Positions 1 to 7,031 of a DNA stretch of 8,014 nucleotides are shown here, in pieces. Below the pieces are notes generated by a model that was not told the origin of the DNA, searched no databases, and saw only the letters and a program-made list of their open reading frames with translations. Each line of letters starts with the position of its first letter. Positions within the stretch are counted from its first letter, which is position 1. The stretch spans positions 1-8,014 of the forward strand of contig JAICUV010000159.1 of assembly GCA_025935655.1 (NCBI GenBank). Direction: 5' to 3'. A program made the translations under genes and the position numbers. The stretch is from Chloroflexota bacterium (GTDB lineage Bacteria > Chloroflexota > Limnocylindria > Limnocylindrales > CSP1-4).

Positions 1-98
1 CCCACGAGCGCGGGCCGCGCAAAGAACGCGAGGGCGACGATCGACGTCAGCCACGCGCCGGGCGCCACGATGTCGGCCTGCTGCCGCTTGAGTCCCAC
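1..98 (-). CDS. N-terminal fragment of a probable membrane protein (cut by window edge)
   Basis: Only the first 32 codons are visible, reading leftward off the window. The start is GTG at 98-96, preceded on the minus strand by a strong Shine-Dalgarno sequence (AAGGAGG, about 9 bases upstream). The visible peptide begins MGLKRQQADIVAPG and continues into a hydrophobic stretch (roughly residues 14-31: AWLTSIVALAFFARPALV) that could be the first membrane segment. The gene is divergent from a MarR regulator gene, and such neighbours are very often drug or solvent exporters controlled by that regulator, but too little is visible to assign a family. The reading frame and start are well supported by the ribosome binding site. 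The function is a guess from context. Confidence 0.55.
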   Translation of the reverse strand, partial: MGLKRQQADIVAPGAWLTSIVALAFFARPALV

Positions 99-160
99 GG
101 GTTCGATCCTCCTTGGCGGTCGCGACGTGCCTTGCCCGGCGATGCCGGATGTTGGTACTC

Positions 161-189
161 TTGCCGCGGCTCATCTGCTGCGCTAACAT
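161..189 (+). promoter_or_regulatory. candidate promoter of the MarR-type gene
   Basis: TTGCCG at 161-166 and TAACAT at 184-189 are separated by 17 bases. Each hexamer matches the sigma-70 consensus at four of six positions. Transcription would begin near position 196, leaving a leader of about 35 bases before the GTG at 231. AT-rich bases are scarce in this region, which makes the -10-like hexamer stand out. On the opposite strand, TAATAT at 212-207 is a reasonable -10 for the leftward gene but has no good -35. This is seen by eye only. Confidence 0.35.
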
Positions 190-214
190 TTCTCTGCGCA
201 GTGCAGATATTAGC
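173..214. promoter_or_regulatory. inverted repeats between divergent genes, candidate MarR operator
   Basis: Two inverted repeats interlock here. ATCTGCTGCGC (173-183) pairs with GCGCAGTGCAGAT (196-208), an 11-base-pair match with a two-base bulge. GCTAACAT (182-189) pairs with ATATTAGC (207-214) at seven of eight positions. They cover the putative -10 hexamers for both directions. MarR-family dimers bind palindromic sites in such divergent gaps and usually repress their own gene and the neighbour, so this is the natural candidate operator. Which of the two repeats is bound cannot be decided from one sequence, and an RNA hairpin in the leader is an alternative reading. Confidence 0.4.
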
Positions 215-230
215 CTGACAGGGAGCAACC

Positions 231-1394
231 GTGTCAACCCCCGATTCCGAACGCGATGACCTGGTCGCGGCGATCCTCCGGTCCACGGCCGAGCTGAGCG
301 CCGGGCGCGCCGCGTTCACCCAGGTCGTCGCGGAGCGTTTCGGCCTCGCGGCCACGGACGTCGAGTGCCTCGGGCTCCTCTCCTCCGAGGGTCCGATGGC
401 CGTCGGCCGGCTCGGCGAGCTGACCGCGCTCACCACCGGCGCCACGACGCGCATGGTCGACCGCCTGGAGCAGGCGGGCTACGTGCGTCGGGTCCCGGAC
501 CCGGCAGACCGTCGGCGCGTCATCGTTGAGCCGGTCGCGGAACGGACCCTCGCGATCGCGCGCGCGTTCGATCCCCTCGATGCCGCGACCAGGGACGCCC
601 TCTCCCCTGCCCGGGCGGAGGACATCCGGGCGATCCGCGGCTTCCTCGAGGCGACCGTCGCGGGGTCGCGTGACGCCATCGCGCTCGCCAGGGCGCCCGA
701 GGCCGCGGGGATCGCCGCCGCGGCCGGCGGCACGGCGCCATCGGGGTCATCGGCGCCGGTCGCGTCCGCCACGCAGGGCCGCCTGGTGTTCGTCACCGCC
801 GTTCCCCGGGTCACGATCACGAGCGATCCGGCCCTGGGGCGGGACCTCTACCGGGCCCGGTTCGTCGGGGCCGTCCCCAGCGCGCGCGTGCGCGACGGCG
901 TCGTGACCATCCGCTACCCGCGCTTCGCCTGGTTCGACTTCCGGACCCGCGTCGTCGGCGAGTGGCTGGACGCCTCGGCCCACTGGCGCAAGGACACGAC
1001 CGACCTCGTGCTCAACGATCGCCTGCCGTGGGCGATCGAGCTCCGGGGCGGCGCGACGTCCATCGACGCCGACCTGCGTGGCGTCCGCCTGGAGTCGTTC
1101 GACGCCGCGGGCGGGACCGGCAAGGTGCGGCTCACCCTCGGGGTGCCGTCGGGCGTCGTGCGGATCCGGCTGCGCGGCGGCGCGGGCGAGCTCAAGGTCC
1201 TGCGCCCGTCCGGGACGCCGGTCCGGCTGCGGGTCGCGGGCGGCTACCGCAGCGCGACGCTCGACGGGGTCGCGGCGTGGGCCGGCGGTCGGATCGACAC
1301 GCCCGGCGCGGAGGCGATCGCCGACCGGTACGAGATCGACGTCGCGGGCGGCTCGGACCGGGTCTCGGTCACGGCCGTCGACCGCGAGGCCTGA
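231..1394 (+). CDS. MarR-family regulator with C-terminal toast-rack-like beta domain
   Basis: This is a 387-residue cytoplasmic protein, much longer than the usual MarR length of about 140-170. Residues 1-150 form a MarR winged-helix domain: dimerisation helix near 10-35, DNA-binding helices in the LGLLSSEGPMAVGRLGEL and TTGATTRMVDRLEQAGYV stretches (48-85), and a wing with the typical DPADRRRV motif (90-97). Residues 151-182 are an Ala/Gly/Ser linker. Residues 183-387 are rich in beta strands with repeating GG turns and alternating hydrophobic residues (for example near 268-273, 299-304, 309-318 and 331-346). This resembles the toast-rack/LiaF-like or DUF4097-type beta solenoid, and the assignment is my inference from pattern. 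No membrane segment or signal peptide is evident. The GTG start at 231 has GGGAG a few bases upstream. The gene is divergent from a membrane-protein gene and its stop abuts that of the convergent deaminase-like gene. Confidence 0.85.
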   Translation: MSTPDSERDDLVAAILRSTAELSAGRAAFTQVVAERFGLAATDVECLGLLSSEGPMAVGRLGELTALTTGATTRMVDRLEQAGYVRRVPDPADRRRVIVEPVAERTLAIARAFDPLDAATRDALSPARAEDIRAIRGFLEATVAGSRDAIALARAPEAAGIAAAAGGTAPSGSSAPVASATQGRLVFVTAVPRVTITSDPALGRDLYRARFVGAVPSARVRDGVVTIRYPRFAWFDFRTRVVGEWLDASAHWRKDTTDLVLNDRLPWAIELRGGATSIDADLRGVRLESFDAAGGTGKVRLTLGVPSGVVRIRLRGGAGELKVLRPSGTPVRLRVAGGYRSATLDGVAAWAGGRIDTPGAEAIADRYEIDVAGGSDRVSVTAVDREA

Positions 1395-2450
1395 TCAGCC
1401 CTCCTCGCGCTCCACGACGGTGCGCCGGGCGGGCTCGCGAACGGCCATCGGCACGTCGGACACGTTGGGCACGAAGGACGCGGCGAGCGAGGTGGCCGCG
1501 ACGAGCTGCTGCTGCTCCAGGGACAGGATCCCCAGGCGGCTGAGCGACGCGAGCTCGTCCCGGATGTAGGTCTTGAGCATCTCCGGACCGTCGGTGCTGA
1601 TCGCATACCGCACGCCGTTGCGGTGGAACTGGTCGAAGATCCAGCGGAACTCCTCCCAGCTCGCGACGACGCCCGTGTTGAGGTTGGACGTCGGGCAGAT
1701 CTCGAGCACGATCCCCCGCTCGCGGAGCATCGCCATCGTGTGCGGGTCGTACGCCGCCTTCACGCCATGCCCGATCCGGTCCGGCTCGAGCTGGGTGATG
1801 ACCCGCGCGATCTCCTCGACCGGGCCCGACTCGCCCGTGTGGACGGTGATCCCCAGGCCGTACTGGCGGGCCTTGCGGAAGATGCGCCGGTAGTCGGCCA
1901 CGCGGAAGGTCGCGCTCTCGGGCCCCGCGATGTCGATGCCCACGATGCCGCGGTCGCGCCACGCGATCGCCTTCTCCACGAGGATCTCGTTGAGCTCGTA
2001 CGGGAACGCGCGGTCCAGGCAGAAGATGAGCCCGGGCTTGACCGGGTACTCCAGCATCGCGCGGTCCATGCCGCGCACGGCGGCCGCGATGATGTGGTCC
2101 ACGTCCTGCTCGCCGCCCCGGTTCCGCTTCATCGGGTTGAAGCGCAGCTCCATCGTCGTGATGTTGTTCTTGCGGTACGCCCCGCCGACGACCTCGTAGA
2201 CCGCGCGCTCGACCGCGATCGGGCTGGACTGGATGAGCTCCGTCCAGTGGAACAGCTGGAGATACCCGTCGAAGCTCTTGGGCCGGCGCGGGTGGACCGT
2301 GATCAGGTCACGGAACTCCCAGTAGTCGCGTGTCGGGAGCTTGATCCCCTGGGCGTGGGCGATCGACCACATGATCGCCGGGGTGACCGCCGCGCCGAGG
2401 TGGCAGTGGAGCTCGGCGAGCGGGACCTTGCGCGAGAGGACGGACGGCAT
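1395..2450 (-). CDS. adenosine deaminase family hydrolase (substrate uncertain)
   Basis: This 351-residue metal-dependent amidohydrolase is near the usual length for adenosine deaminase. In family order it shows HCH at 15-17 (zinc ligands), GIDIAGPE at 171-178, HTGES at 204-208 (zinc ligand His and catalytic Glu), RIGHG at 225-229 (catalytic His228), the EICPTSN block at 250-256 and ISTDGPE at 284-290 (Asp287 zinc ligand). Known members hydrolytically deaminate adenosine, adenine or related 6-aminopurines. Two aspartates that contact the nucleoside in classical adenosine deaminase, after HxHL and after the zinc Asp, are Gly19 and Gly288 here, so the substrate may differ. An ATG at 2450 and a GTG one codon earlier (2453) are both possible starts, and neither has a clear Shine-Dalgarno. 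It starts 27 bases after lipA ends, so it is probably the last gene of the operon. Confidence 0.9.
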   Translation of the reverse strand: MPSVLSRKVPLAELHCHLGAAVTPAIMWSIAHAQGIKLPTRDYWEFRDLITVHPRRPKSFDGYLQLFHWTELIQSSPIAVERAVYEVVGGAYRKNNITTMELRFNPMKRNRGGEQDVDHIIAAAVRGMDRAMLEYPVKPGLIFCLDRAFPYELNEILVEKAIAWRDRGIVGIDIAGPESATFRVADYRRIFRKARQYGLGITVHTGESGPVEEIARVITQLEPDRIGHGVKAAYDPHTMAMLRERGIVLEICPTSNLNTGVVASWEEFRWIFDQFHRNGVRYAISTDGPEMLKTYIRDELASLSRLGILSLEQQQLVAATSLAASFVPNVSDVPMAVREPARRTVVEREEG

Positions 2451-2477
2451 CACCCGAAGGATAGCCGACGGGGCGGA

Positions 2478-3524
2478 TCAGCCGGGGACGACGCGTCCGT
2501 CGGCGTCGAGCGTCGCCTGGCGGCGCAGGTTGCGCAGCTCGGCGCCCGGGACCTGGTCGCGGGCGTGGTAGCTGGAGCGGACGAGCGGCCCGGACTCGAC
2601 GTGCTTGAAGCCGAGGGCGAGCGCCTCCGCCTTCATCGACGCGAACTCGTCGGGGTGGTAGTAGCGCTCGAGCGGCAGGTGGTCCAGCGTGGGCCGCAGG
2701 TACTGCCCGATGGTGAGGATGTCGCAGTCCACCGCGCGCAGCGCCTCGAACGCCTCCGTCATCTCGTCCCGCGTCTCGCCCAGGCCGACCATCAGGCTGC
2801 TCTTCGTGTGGACGTCCTTGCCGTACTCGCCGGCGTAGACCTTGGCCCGTTCGAGCACTCCGAGCGTGCGGTCCCAGCGCGCGCGCTTGCGGACGGGCTT
2901 CTGGAGACGCCTCACCGTCTCGAGATTGTGGTTGAGGATGTCCGGACCGGCGTCCATCACGGTCCGCAGGGGCGCCTCCTCGCCGTTGAAGTCCGGGATC
3001 AGGACCTCGACGCCCATGAGCGGCTTGCGGGCACGCAGCTCGCGGATCGTCGCGGCGAACGCCCCGGCGCCGCCGTCCGGCAGGTCGTCGCGGGCGACGC
3101 TCGTGACGACGACGTGGTCGAGGTTCATTCCGGCGACAGCCTCGGCGACCCGCCGCGGCTCGTCGTCGTCGAACCAGGTGGGCTTGCCGGTCTTGATGGC
3201 GCAGAAGCCGCAGGCACGCGTGCACGTGTCCCCGAGGATCATCACCGTGGCCGTGCGCTGGTCCCAGCACTCCCCGATGTTCGGGCAGCGGGCCTCCTCG
3301 CACACGGTGTTGAGGTTGAGCCCGGACAGGAGGCCCTTGAGGTCGTGGTAGTTGTCGCCCGCCGGCATCCGGGACTTGATCCAGTCCGGGTGACGGCGGA
3401 GCGCACGGCTGCCGTCCGCGGCGGCGTCGAACGCGCTGCCGGCGCCGAGCGCGATCGAGACCGCGTGCGCGGGCGTCTGCGCGTGGCCGGGGGTGGGGTC
3501 GAAGATCGGGAGCTCGCGGGCCAT
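2478..3524 (-). CDS. lipA: lipoyl synthase
   Basis: This 348-residue radical SAM enzyme inserts two sulfur atoms into an octanoyl group already attached to a lipoyl-domain lysine, using one auxiliary iron-sulfur cluster as sulfur source. Both cysteine sets are intact: CEEARCPNIGEC (Cys75, Cys80, Cys86) for the auxiliary cluster and CTRACGFC (Cys101, Cys105, Cys108) for the SAM cluster. The C-terminal RSSYHA motif (316-321), which supplies the serine ligand, is present, as are SVARDDLPDGG, NHNLETV and KSSLMVGLGET. Length and spacing match the family, with a slightly extended N-terminus. The start chosen is the ATG at 3524. It has only a weak upstream ribosome site. The gene lies 38 bases after the SDR gene and in the same operon as an E2 subunit, its likely protein substrate. 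No lipB or lplA is visible nearby. Confidence 0.97.
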   Translation of the reverse strand: MARELPIFDPTPGHAQTPAHAVSIALGAGSAFDAAADGSRALRRHPDWIKSRMPAGDNYHDLKGLLSGLNLNTVCEEARCPNIGECWDQRTATVMILGDTCTRACGFCAIKTGKPTWFDDDEPRRVAEAVAGMNLDHVVVTSVARDDLPDGGAGAFAATIRELRARKPLMGVEVLIPDFNGEEAPLRTVMDAGPDILNHNLETVRRLQKPVRKRARWDRTLGVLERAKVYAGEYGKDVHTKSSLMVGLGETRDEMTEAFEALRAVDCDILTIGQYLRPTLDHLPLERYYHPDEFASMKAEALALGFKHVESGPLVRSSYHARDQVPGAELRNLRRQATLDADGRVVPG

Positions 3525-3562
3525 CGCTCGTGAGTGTACGGCCGGTCGGGGCGTCACGCCCC

Positions 3563-4540
3563 TCAATGCCGACGCCAGGTGTCGACGATCCCCTGCTCGA
3601 GGCTGCGCGGCGCGAAGCCGAGCTCCCGGCGCGCCTTCCCGGCGGTGGCGTAGTACGTCACGCCGTCGCCGGACCGGATCGCCTCGGCGAGGTTCGCGGG
3701 CATCCCCGGGAGCCCGCCCAGGGCGTCGTTGAGGGGTGCGGCGAGTCTGGCCAGCGCCGTGGGTATCGTGACCCGCGGCAACGCCGTCCCGCCCAGCCCG
3801 GCGGCGATCGCGAGCGCGGCACCGAGCGTGTGGTTGGGTCCCGCGAGGCAGTACAGCTCGCCGGTCCGGCCGCGATCCAGCGCCGCGACCATCCCGTCCG
3901 CGAGGTCGTGGACGTGGACCCAGCCGAGCCCGACATCCGTGAGCGCCATGTACCCCAGCGTGCCGTGGAACGCCCGGTGGAGCTGATCGCTCGCGATCGA
4001 GTGGTCGTGCGGGCCGTACACCTGGCTGGGCAGGACGATGACGACGGGCGCGCCGGCGTCGATGCGGGCCTCGACCACCTCGTGCGCGCGGAACTTCGTC
4101 TCGTCGTACCAGCTGGTGAACCCGGCCGCGGGGTCCCGTCGGTACGTCTCGTCGGCGACCGCGCCCCTCGTGTCGCCGAACACGTTCACGGTGCTCACGT
4201 GGACGATCCGGCCGACGCTCGCCGCGATCGCCGCGTCGAGCACCCGCTCGGTCGCGCCCACGTTCGCGTCCCACATCGCGGGCCGCTCCTCTTTCGCGAT
4301 CCCGACCCGGTACATGCCGGCGACGTGGATCACCGCGTCCGCGCCCCGCATCGAATCGCGCAGCGAGCCGGGATCGGCGAGCGCCGATCGGACGAGCGTG
4401 ACGCCATCGCCGCGCTCGGTCAGGTGGGCGGCCCGGTCCGGGTCGCGGACGAGCGCCACGACGTGGTCACCGCGGCTCGCCAGCCGCTCCACCACGGCGC
4501 GCCCCACGAACCCGGCTCCGCCGGTCACCACGACTCGCAT
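3563..4540 (-). CDS. NAD(P)-dependent epimerase/reductase, extended SDR family
   Basis: The 325-residue protein has the extended short-chain dehydrogenase layout. The N-terminal Rossmann motif TGGAGFVG (6-13) follows the first strand, VIHVAGMYRVG (70-80) marks the fourth strand, and HVSTVNVFG (114-122) contains the active-site Ser/Thr. The catalytic pair is Tyr145 and Lys149 in YDETK, a variant of the common YxxSK. LPSQVYGPHD (170-179) and WVHVHDLADG (207-216) are typical of the dihydroflavonol-4-reductase/nucleoside-sugar epimerase branch. It probably oxidises, reduces or epimerises a hydroxyl or keto substrate in the cytoplasm. The substrate cannot be read from sequence. It starts 28 bases after the E2 stop and ends 38 bases before lipA, so it is co-transcribed with lipoate-related genes, although no functional link is obvious. 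The ATG start at 4540 has no strong Shine-Dalgarno. Confidence 0.92.
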   Translation of the reverse strand: MRVVVTGGAGFVGRAVVERLASRGDHVVALVRDPDRAAHLTERGDGVTLVRSALADPGSLRDSMRGADAVIHVAGMYRVGIAKEERPAMWDANVGATERVLDAAIAASVGRIVHVSTVNVFGDTRGAVADETYRRDPAAGFTSWYDETKFRAHEVVEARIDAGAPVVIVLPSQVYGPHDHSIASDQLHRAFHGTLGYMALTDVGLGWVHVHDLADGMVAALDRGRTGELYCLAGPNHTLGAALAIAAGLGGTALPRVTIPTALARLAAPLNDALGGLPGMPANLAEAIRSGDGVTYYATAGKARRELGFAPRSLEQGIVDTWRRH

Positions 4541-4568
4541 CAGCCGGACCCCGGATGCCGGTGGACGA

Positions 4569-6011
4569 CTAGTAGATCGCGGTGTCCGGACCCACGCCCT
4601 CGAGCCAGGCCTTGATGTCGCGCAGCAGCGCGGCGCCGCCGGCGCCGTCGTTCGCGCGGTGGTCGATTCCCAGGACCATGTTCATGACCGGCCGGATCGC
4701 GATGACGTCGCCGTCCTGGGTGCTCACGACGACCGGGCGCTTCGTGATCGCCTCCATCGTCACGATGCCCACCTCGGGCACGTTGATGATCGGCATCACG
4801 AGGTTGGTGCCGAGGTAGCCGGTGTTGTCCACGGTGAAGGTGCCGCCGCCGAAGTCGTCCAGCCGGAGCTTGTTCAGGCGGGCGCGGTTCGCGACGTCCG
4901 CGATGGCGGCGTTGAGGCCGTGGATCGAGAGGGTGTCCGCGTCGCGGATCACCGGGACGATGAGGCCCTCGTCCACCGCGACCGCCACGCCGATGTTGAC
5001 CCGGCGCTTCGCGAGCAGCCCCTGCTCGGTCCAGTGGGCGTTGAAGGTCGGGTGCTTCTTGAGGGCCTCGGCGCTCGCCTTGACGACGAACGGGACGAAC
5101 GACAGCCCGATCCCCTCCTTCGCCTGGTAGCCCTTCTTGAGGCTCTCCCGGAGCTTCACGAGCCGCGTCGCGTCGATCTCCATCTGGACGTACGCGTGCG
5201 GCGCGCTCAGGGCGCGCGTCATCTGCGCGGCGATGCCCTTGCGCATCTGGGTCATCGGGACGAGGACCTCGTCCGCGCCGGCCGGGAACGCGATCCCGGC
5301 GTTCGTCGCCGCGGCCGGTGCCGGACGGGCGTCCGGGGCCTGCGGGGCGGCGGCGGCGGCGGTCTGCGGGCCGGCGGCCTGCGCCGCGGACGGCGCGGCC
5401 GGGGTCTGGCCGGTGCGGACGGCCTCGACGTGGGCGAGCACGTCCTCGCGCGTGATCCGTCCGCCACCGCCGGTGCCGGCGATCTGGGCGGGCTCGAGCC
5501 CGTGTTCGCGGAGGAGGCGGCGCACGGCGGGCGTCATGCGCGCGTTGCCGTCGCCGTTGGCCTCGACCGGCGCGGCGGCCGTCGGGGCCGTGTTGGCCGC
5601 GCTGGCGGCGGCTCGCTCGTCCGAGCCGGCGGGGCCGTTCGCGGGTGCGGGCTGGGTGCTCGCGGGCTCGACCTGGACCATGCCCTCCGTCGCCGTGCTC
5701 CCCTGGGCCTCGGTGGCGGCGGAGGCGGCGACCGGCGCGGCCTCGTTTGCTGCGGTGCCGCCCGACAGGGCCTCGTCCTCGGTCTCGATGACGGCGATCT
5801 CGGCGTTGTTGGGGACGGTGTCGCCCTCGGCCGCCAGGATCTCCTTGAGGACGCCGGCGACCGGGCTCGGGACCTCGGCGTTCACCTTGTCGGTGATGAC
5901 CTCGAGCAGCGGCTCGTACTTGGCGACCGTGTCGCCCGGCTGCTTGAGCCAGCGCCCGATCGTCCCTTCCGCCACGCTCTCGCCGAGCTGCGGCATCGTC
6001 ACCTTGGCCAC
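4569..6011 (-). CDS. 2-oxoacid dehydrogenase complex E2 (dihydrolipoamide acyltransferase)
   Basis: This 480-residue E2 core subunit transfers the acyl group from lipoamide to coenzyme A. An N-terminal lipoyl domain (about 2-77) carries the lipoylated lysine Lys42 in the VITDKVNAEVPSP motif. A long Ala/Pro-rich linker (about 84-157) leads to a peripheral-subunit-binding domain (about 158-195, with RRLLREHGL and GTGGGGRITREDVL), then a second Ala/Pro linker (200-240). The catalytic domain (about 246-480) includes the active-site DHRANDG motif (450-456; His451 and Asp455). One lipoyl domain and this architecture fit pyruvate, branched-chain or 2-oxoglutarate complexes, and the sequence alone does not decide which. 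The start is GTG at 6011 with a strong GGAGGA 9 bases upstream. Longer in-frame readings upstream are artefacts. E1 and E3 genes are absent from the window. It leads the minus-strand operon that includes lipA. Confidence 0.95.
   Translation of the reverse strand: MAKVTMPQLGESVAEGTIGRWLKQPGDTVAKYEPLLEVITDKVNAEVPSPVAGVLKEILAAEGDTVPNNAEIAVIETEDEALSGGTAANEAAPVAASAATEAQGSTATEGMVQVEPASTQPAPANGPAGSDERAAASAANTAPTAAAPVEANGDGNARMTPAVRRLLREHGLEPAQIAGTGGGGRITREDVLAHVEAVRTGQTPAAPSAAQAAGPQTAAAAAPQAPDARPAPAAATNAGIAFPAGADEVLVPMTQMRKGIAAQMTRALSAPHAYVQMEIDATRLVKLRESLKKGYQAKEGIGLSFVPFVVKASAEALKKHPTFNAHWTEQGLLAKRRVNIGVAVAVDEGLIVPVIRDADTLSIHGLNAAIADVANRARLNKLRLDDFGGGTFTVDNTGYLGTNLVMPIINVPEVGIVTMEAITKRPVVVSTQDGDVIAIRPVMNMVLGIDHRANDGAGGAALLRDIKAWLEGVGPDTAIY
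5345..5362. repeat. short GGC triplet run within the E2 linker
   Basis: A run of about six GGC/GCG triplets on the plus strand encodes consecutive alanines (about residues 217-223) in the second Ala/Pro linker of the E2 protein. Such linkers are flexible swinging arms whose length varies between species, and triplet slippage here would change linker length without breaking the frame. Confidence 0.5.
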
Positions 6012-6133
6012 TGGGTCTGTTCCTCCGATGGGGCGCTGCGGAACGCGGGGTTCGTCGGAGCCTAGTGTCGCGCATCCCGCGCCGGAGCGCGCGCACGAGC
6101 CGGTGTCCGTGCGAGGCGGAGCGGTCGTCGCCG

Positions 6134-6967
6134 TCAGCAGGCCTGGATCGTCGGCTCGGTGGCTGCGGGAGCGACGACGATGGCCGTCCCGGGGAGCCCG
6201 CTCCCGGCCTCTGCGGCGTCCGTGAGCGCGCCGTCGCGCATCCGCAGGGCCAGGGCCTGCAGCTCGTGGCCTGGATCGATGTCGAGCTCGGCCCGCAGCG
6301 CGTCCCGGGCGTGCTGGTAGGCGATGAGGGCCTCGGCGCGCTTGCCGCAGCGCGCCAGGGCGATCATCAGGCTCGCCCACAGCTGCTCGTTGTAGGGCGC
6401 CTCGACGAGCGCGCGGCGCAGCTCGGGAATGACCTGTTCGTGCTCGCCGAGCGCGAGCCGCAGCCGCGCGAGGTCCTCGATCGCCGTGAGGCGCAGCCAC
6501 TCGAGCTGCTGGATCTCCGCGAGTGCGGCGGCCTCCTCGCCCACGTCTGCCGGGCTCGAACCCCGCCACAGACCCAGCGCCCGCTGGAGCAGCACGACCG
6601 TCGCCCGCGCGTCCGTGCCCTCGGCGCGGGCCGTCTCCAGCAGCCCCACGAACAGCCTCGCATCGATCGCGGCCGCGTCGGACTGGAGCCGGTAGCCCCC
6701 GGCCTCGGTGACGATCCGGGGCTCGCCATCGGCAGCCTCGTCGGCGAGCGAGAGCGCACGACGGAGCTGGAAGACGTGTGACTGCAGCGTCCTGGCGAGG
6801 CCCGGCGATGCGTCCTCGCCCCAGCCGGCCTCGATCAGCCGGTGCTGCGGGACGACGCGGTTGGCCTGGAGCGCGAGCACGGCGAGCAGGGTCCGCTGCT
6901 TGGCGGGCAGGGCGACGAGCCTGCCGGCGACGGTCACCTGCAGTGGGCCCAGGACGCTGATCGTCAT
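6134..6967 (-). CDS. SARP-type transcriptional regulator (winged helix plus BTAD domain)
   Basis: This 277-residue protein has the short form of the Streptomyces antibiotic regulatory protein family. Residues 1-95 are an OmpR-type winged helix: MTISVLGPLQV at the start, KQRTLLAVLAL, the recognition-helix stretch LARTLQSHVFQLRRAL (about 57-72) and the wing ending TEAGGYRL (about 87-94). Residues 100-245 are a helical bacterial transcriptional activation domain with tetratricopeptide-like pairs (LRLALGEHEQVIPELRRAL, CGKRAEALIAYQHAR, LRAELDIDPGHELQAL). No NB-ARC ATPase or sensor domain follows. The last 25 or so residues are low-complexity. I chose the ATG at 6967 because the family usually begins right at the first strand. 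A GTG at 6979 would add four residues. The gene is divergent from the haloperoxidase-like gene across a gap with 11-base phased repeats, and its stop lies 122 bases upstream of the E2 start. Confidence 0.93.
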   Translation of the reverse strand: MTISVLGPLQVTVAGRLVALPAKQRTLLAVLALQANRVVPQHRLIEAGWGEDASPGLARTLQSHVFQLRRALSLADEAADGEPRIVTEAGGYRLQSDAAAIDARLFVGLLETARAEGTDARATVVLLQRALGLWRGSSPADVGEEAAALAEIQQLEWLRLTAIEDLARLRLALGEHEQVIPELRRALVEAPYNEQLWASLMIALARCGKRAEALIAYQHARDALRAELDIDPGHELQALALRMRDGALTDAAEAGSGLPGTAIVVAPAATEPTIQAC

Positions 6968-7003
6968 GACGTCGCGCACACCTTCTATGACCTCGGCAGG
7001 CCG

Positions 7004-7021
7004 CGGATTCGTTCAAATCCG
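7004..7021. repeat. short inverted repeat near the SARP start
   Basis: CGGATT (7004-7009) and AATCCG (7016-7021) form a perfect six-base inverted repeat around a six-base centre, about 37 bases upstream of the SARP start codon. It could be an operator half-pair or a leader hairpin for the leftward transcript. Six bases are not enough to exclude chance. Confidence 0.25.
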
Positions 7022-7031
7022 GGCCCGATCG

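Noticed and set aside
1623..3533. A 636-codon plus-strand open frame antisense to the deaminase-like gene and lipA
   Set aside because: Its composition (Arg, Val, Asp, Ala, His rich, no domain pattern) is what the complement of GC-rich coding sequence gives. The minus-strand frames encode complete recognisable enzymes.
4038..6065. A 675-codon plus-strand open frame antisense to the SDR and E2 genes
   Set aside because: It is a low-complexity Gly/Arg/Ala shadow of the E2 and SDR coding strands, with no motif and no credible ribosome site.
6092..6113. Six-base-pair hairpin (CGCACG/CGTGCG) after the SARP stop
   Set aside because: The loop is ten bases, no T-run follows on the minus strand, and such stems are frequent at this GC content, so I do not call it a terminator.
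6012..6133. Promoter for the E2-SDR-lipA-deaminase operon
   Set aside because: A promoter is expected in this gap, but no hexamer pair with acceptable spacing could be picked out by eye.
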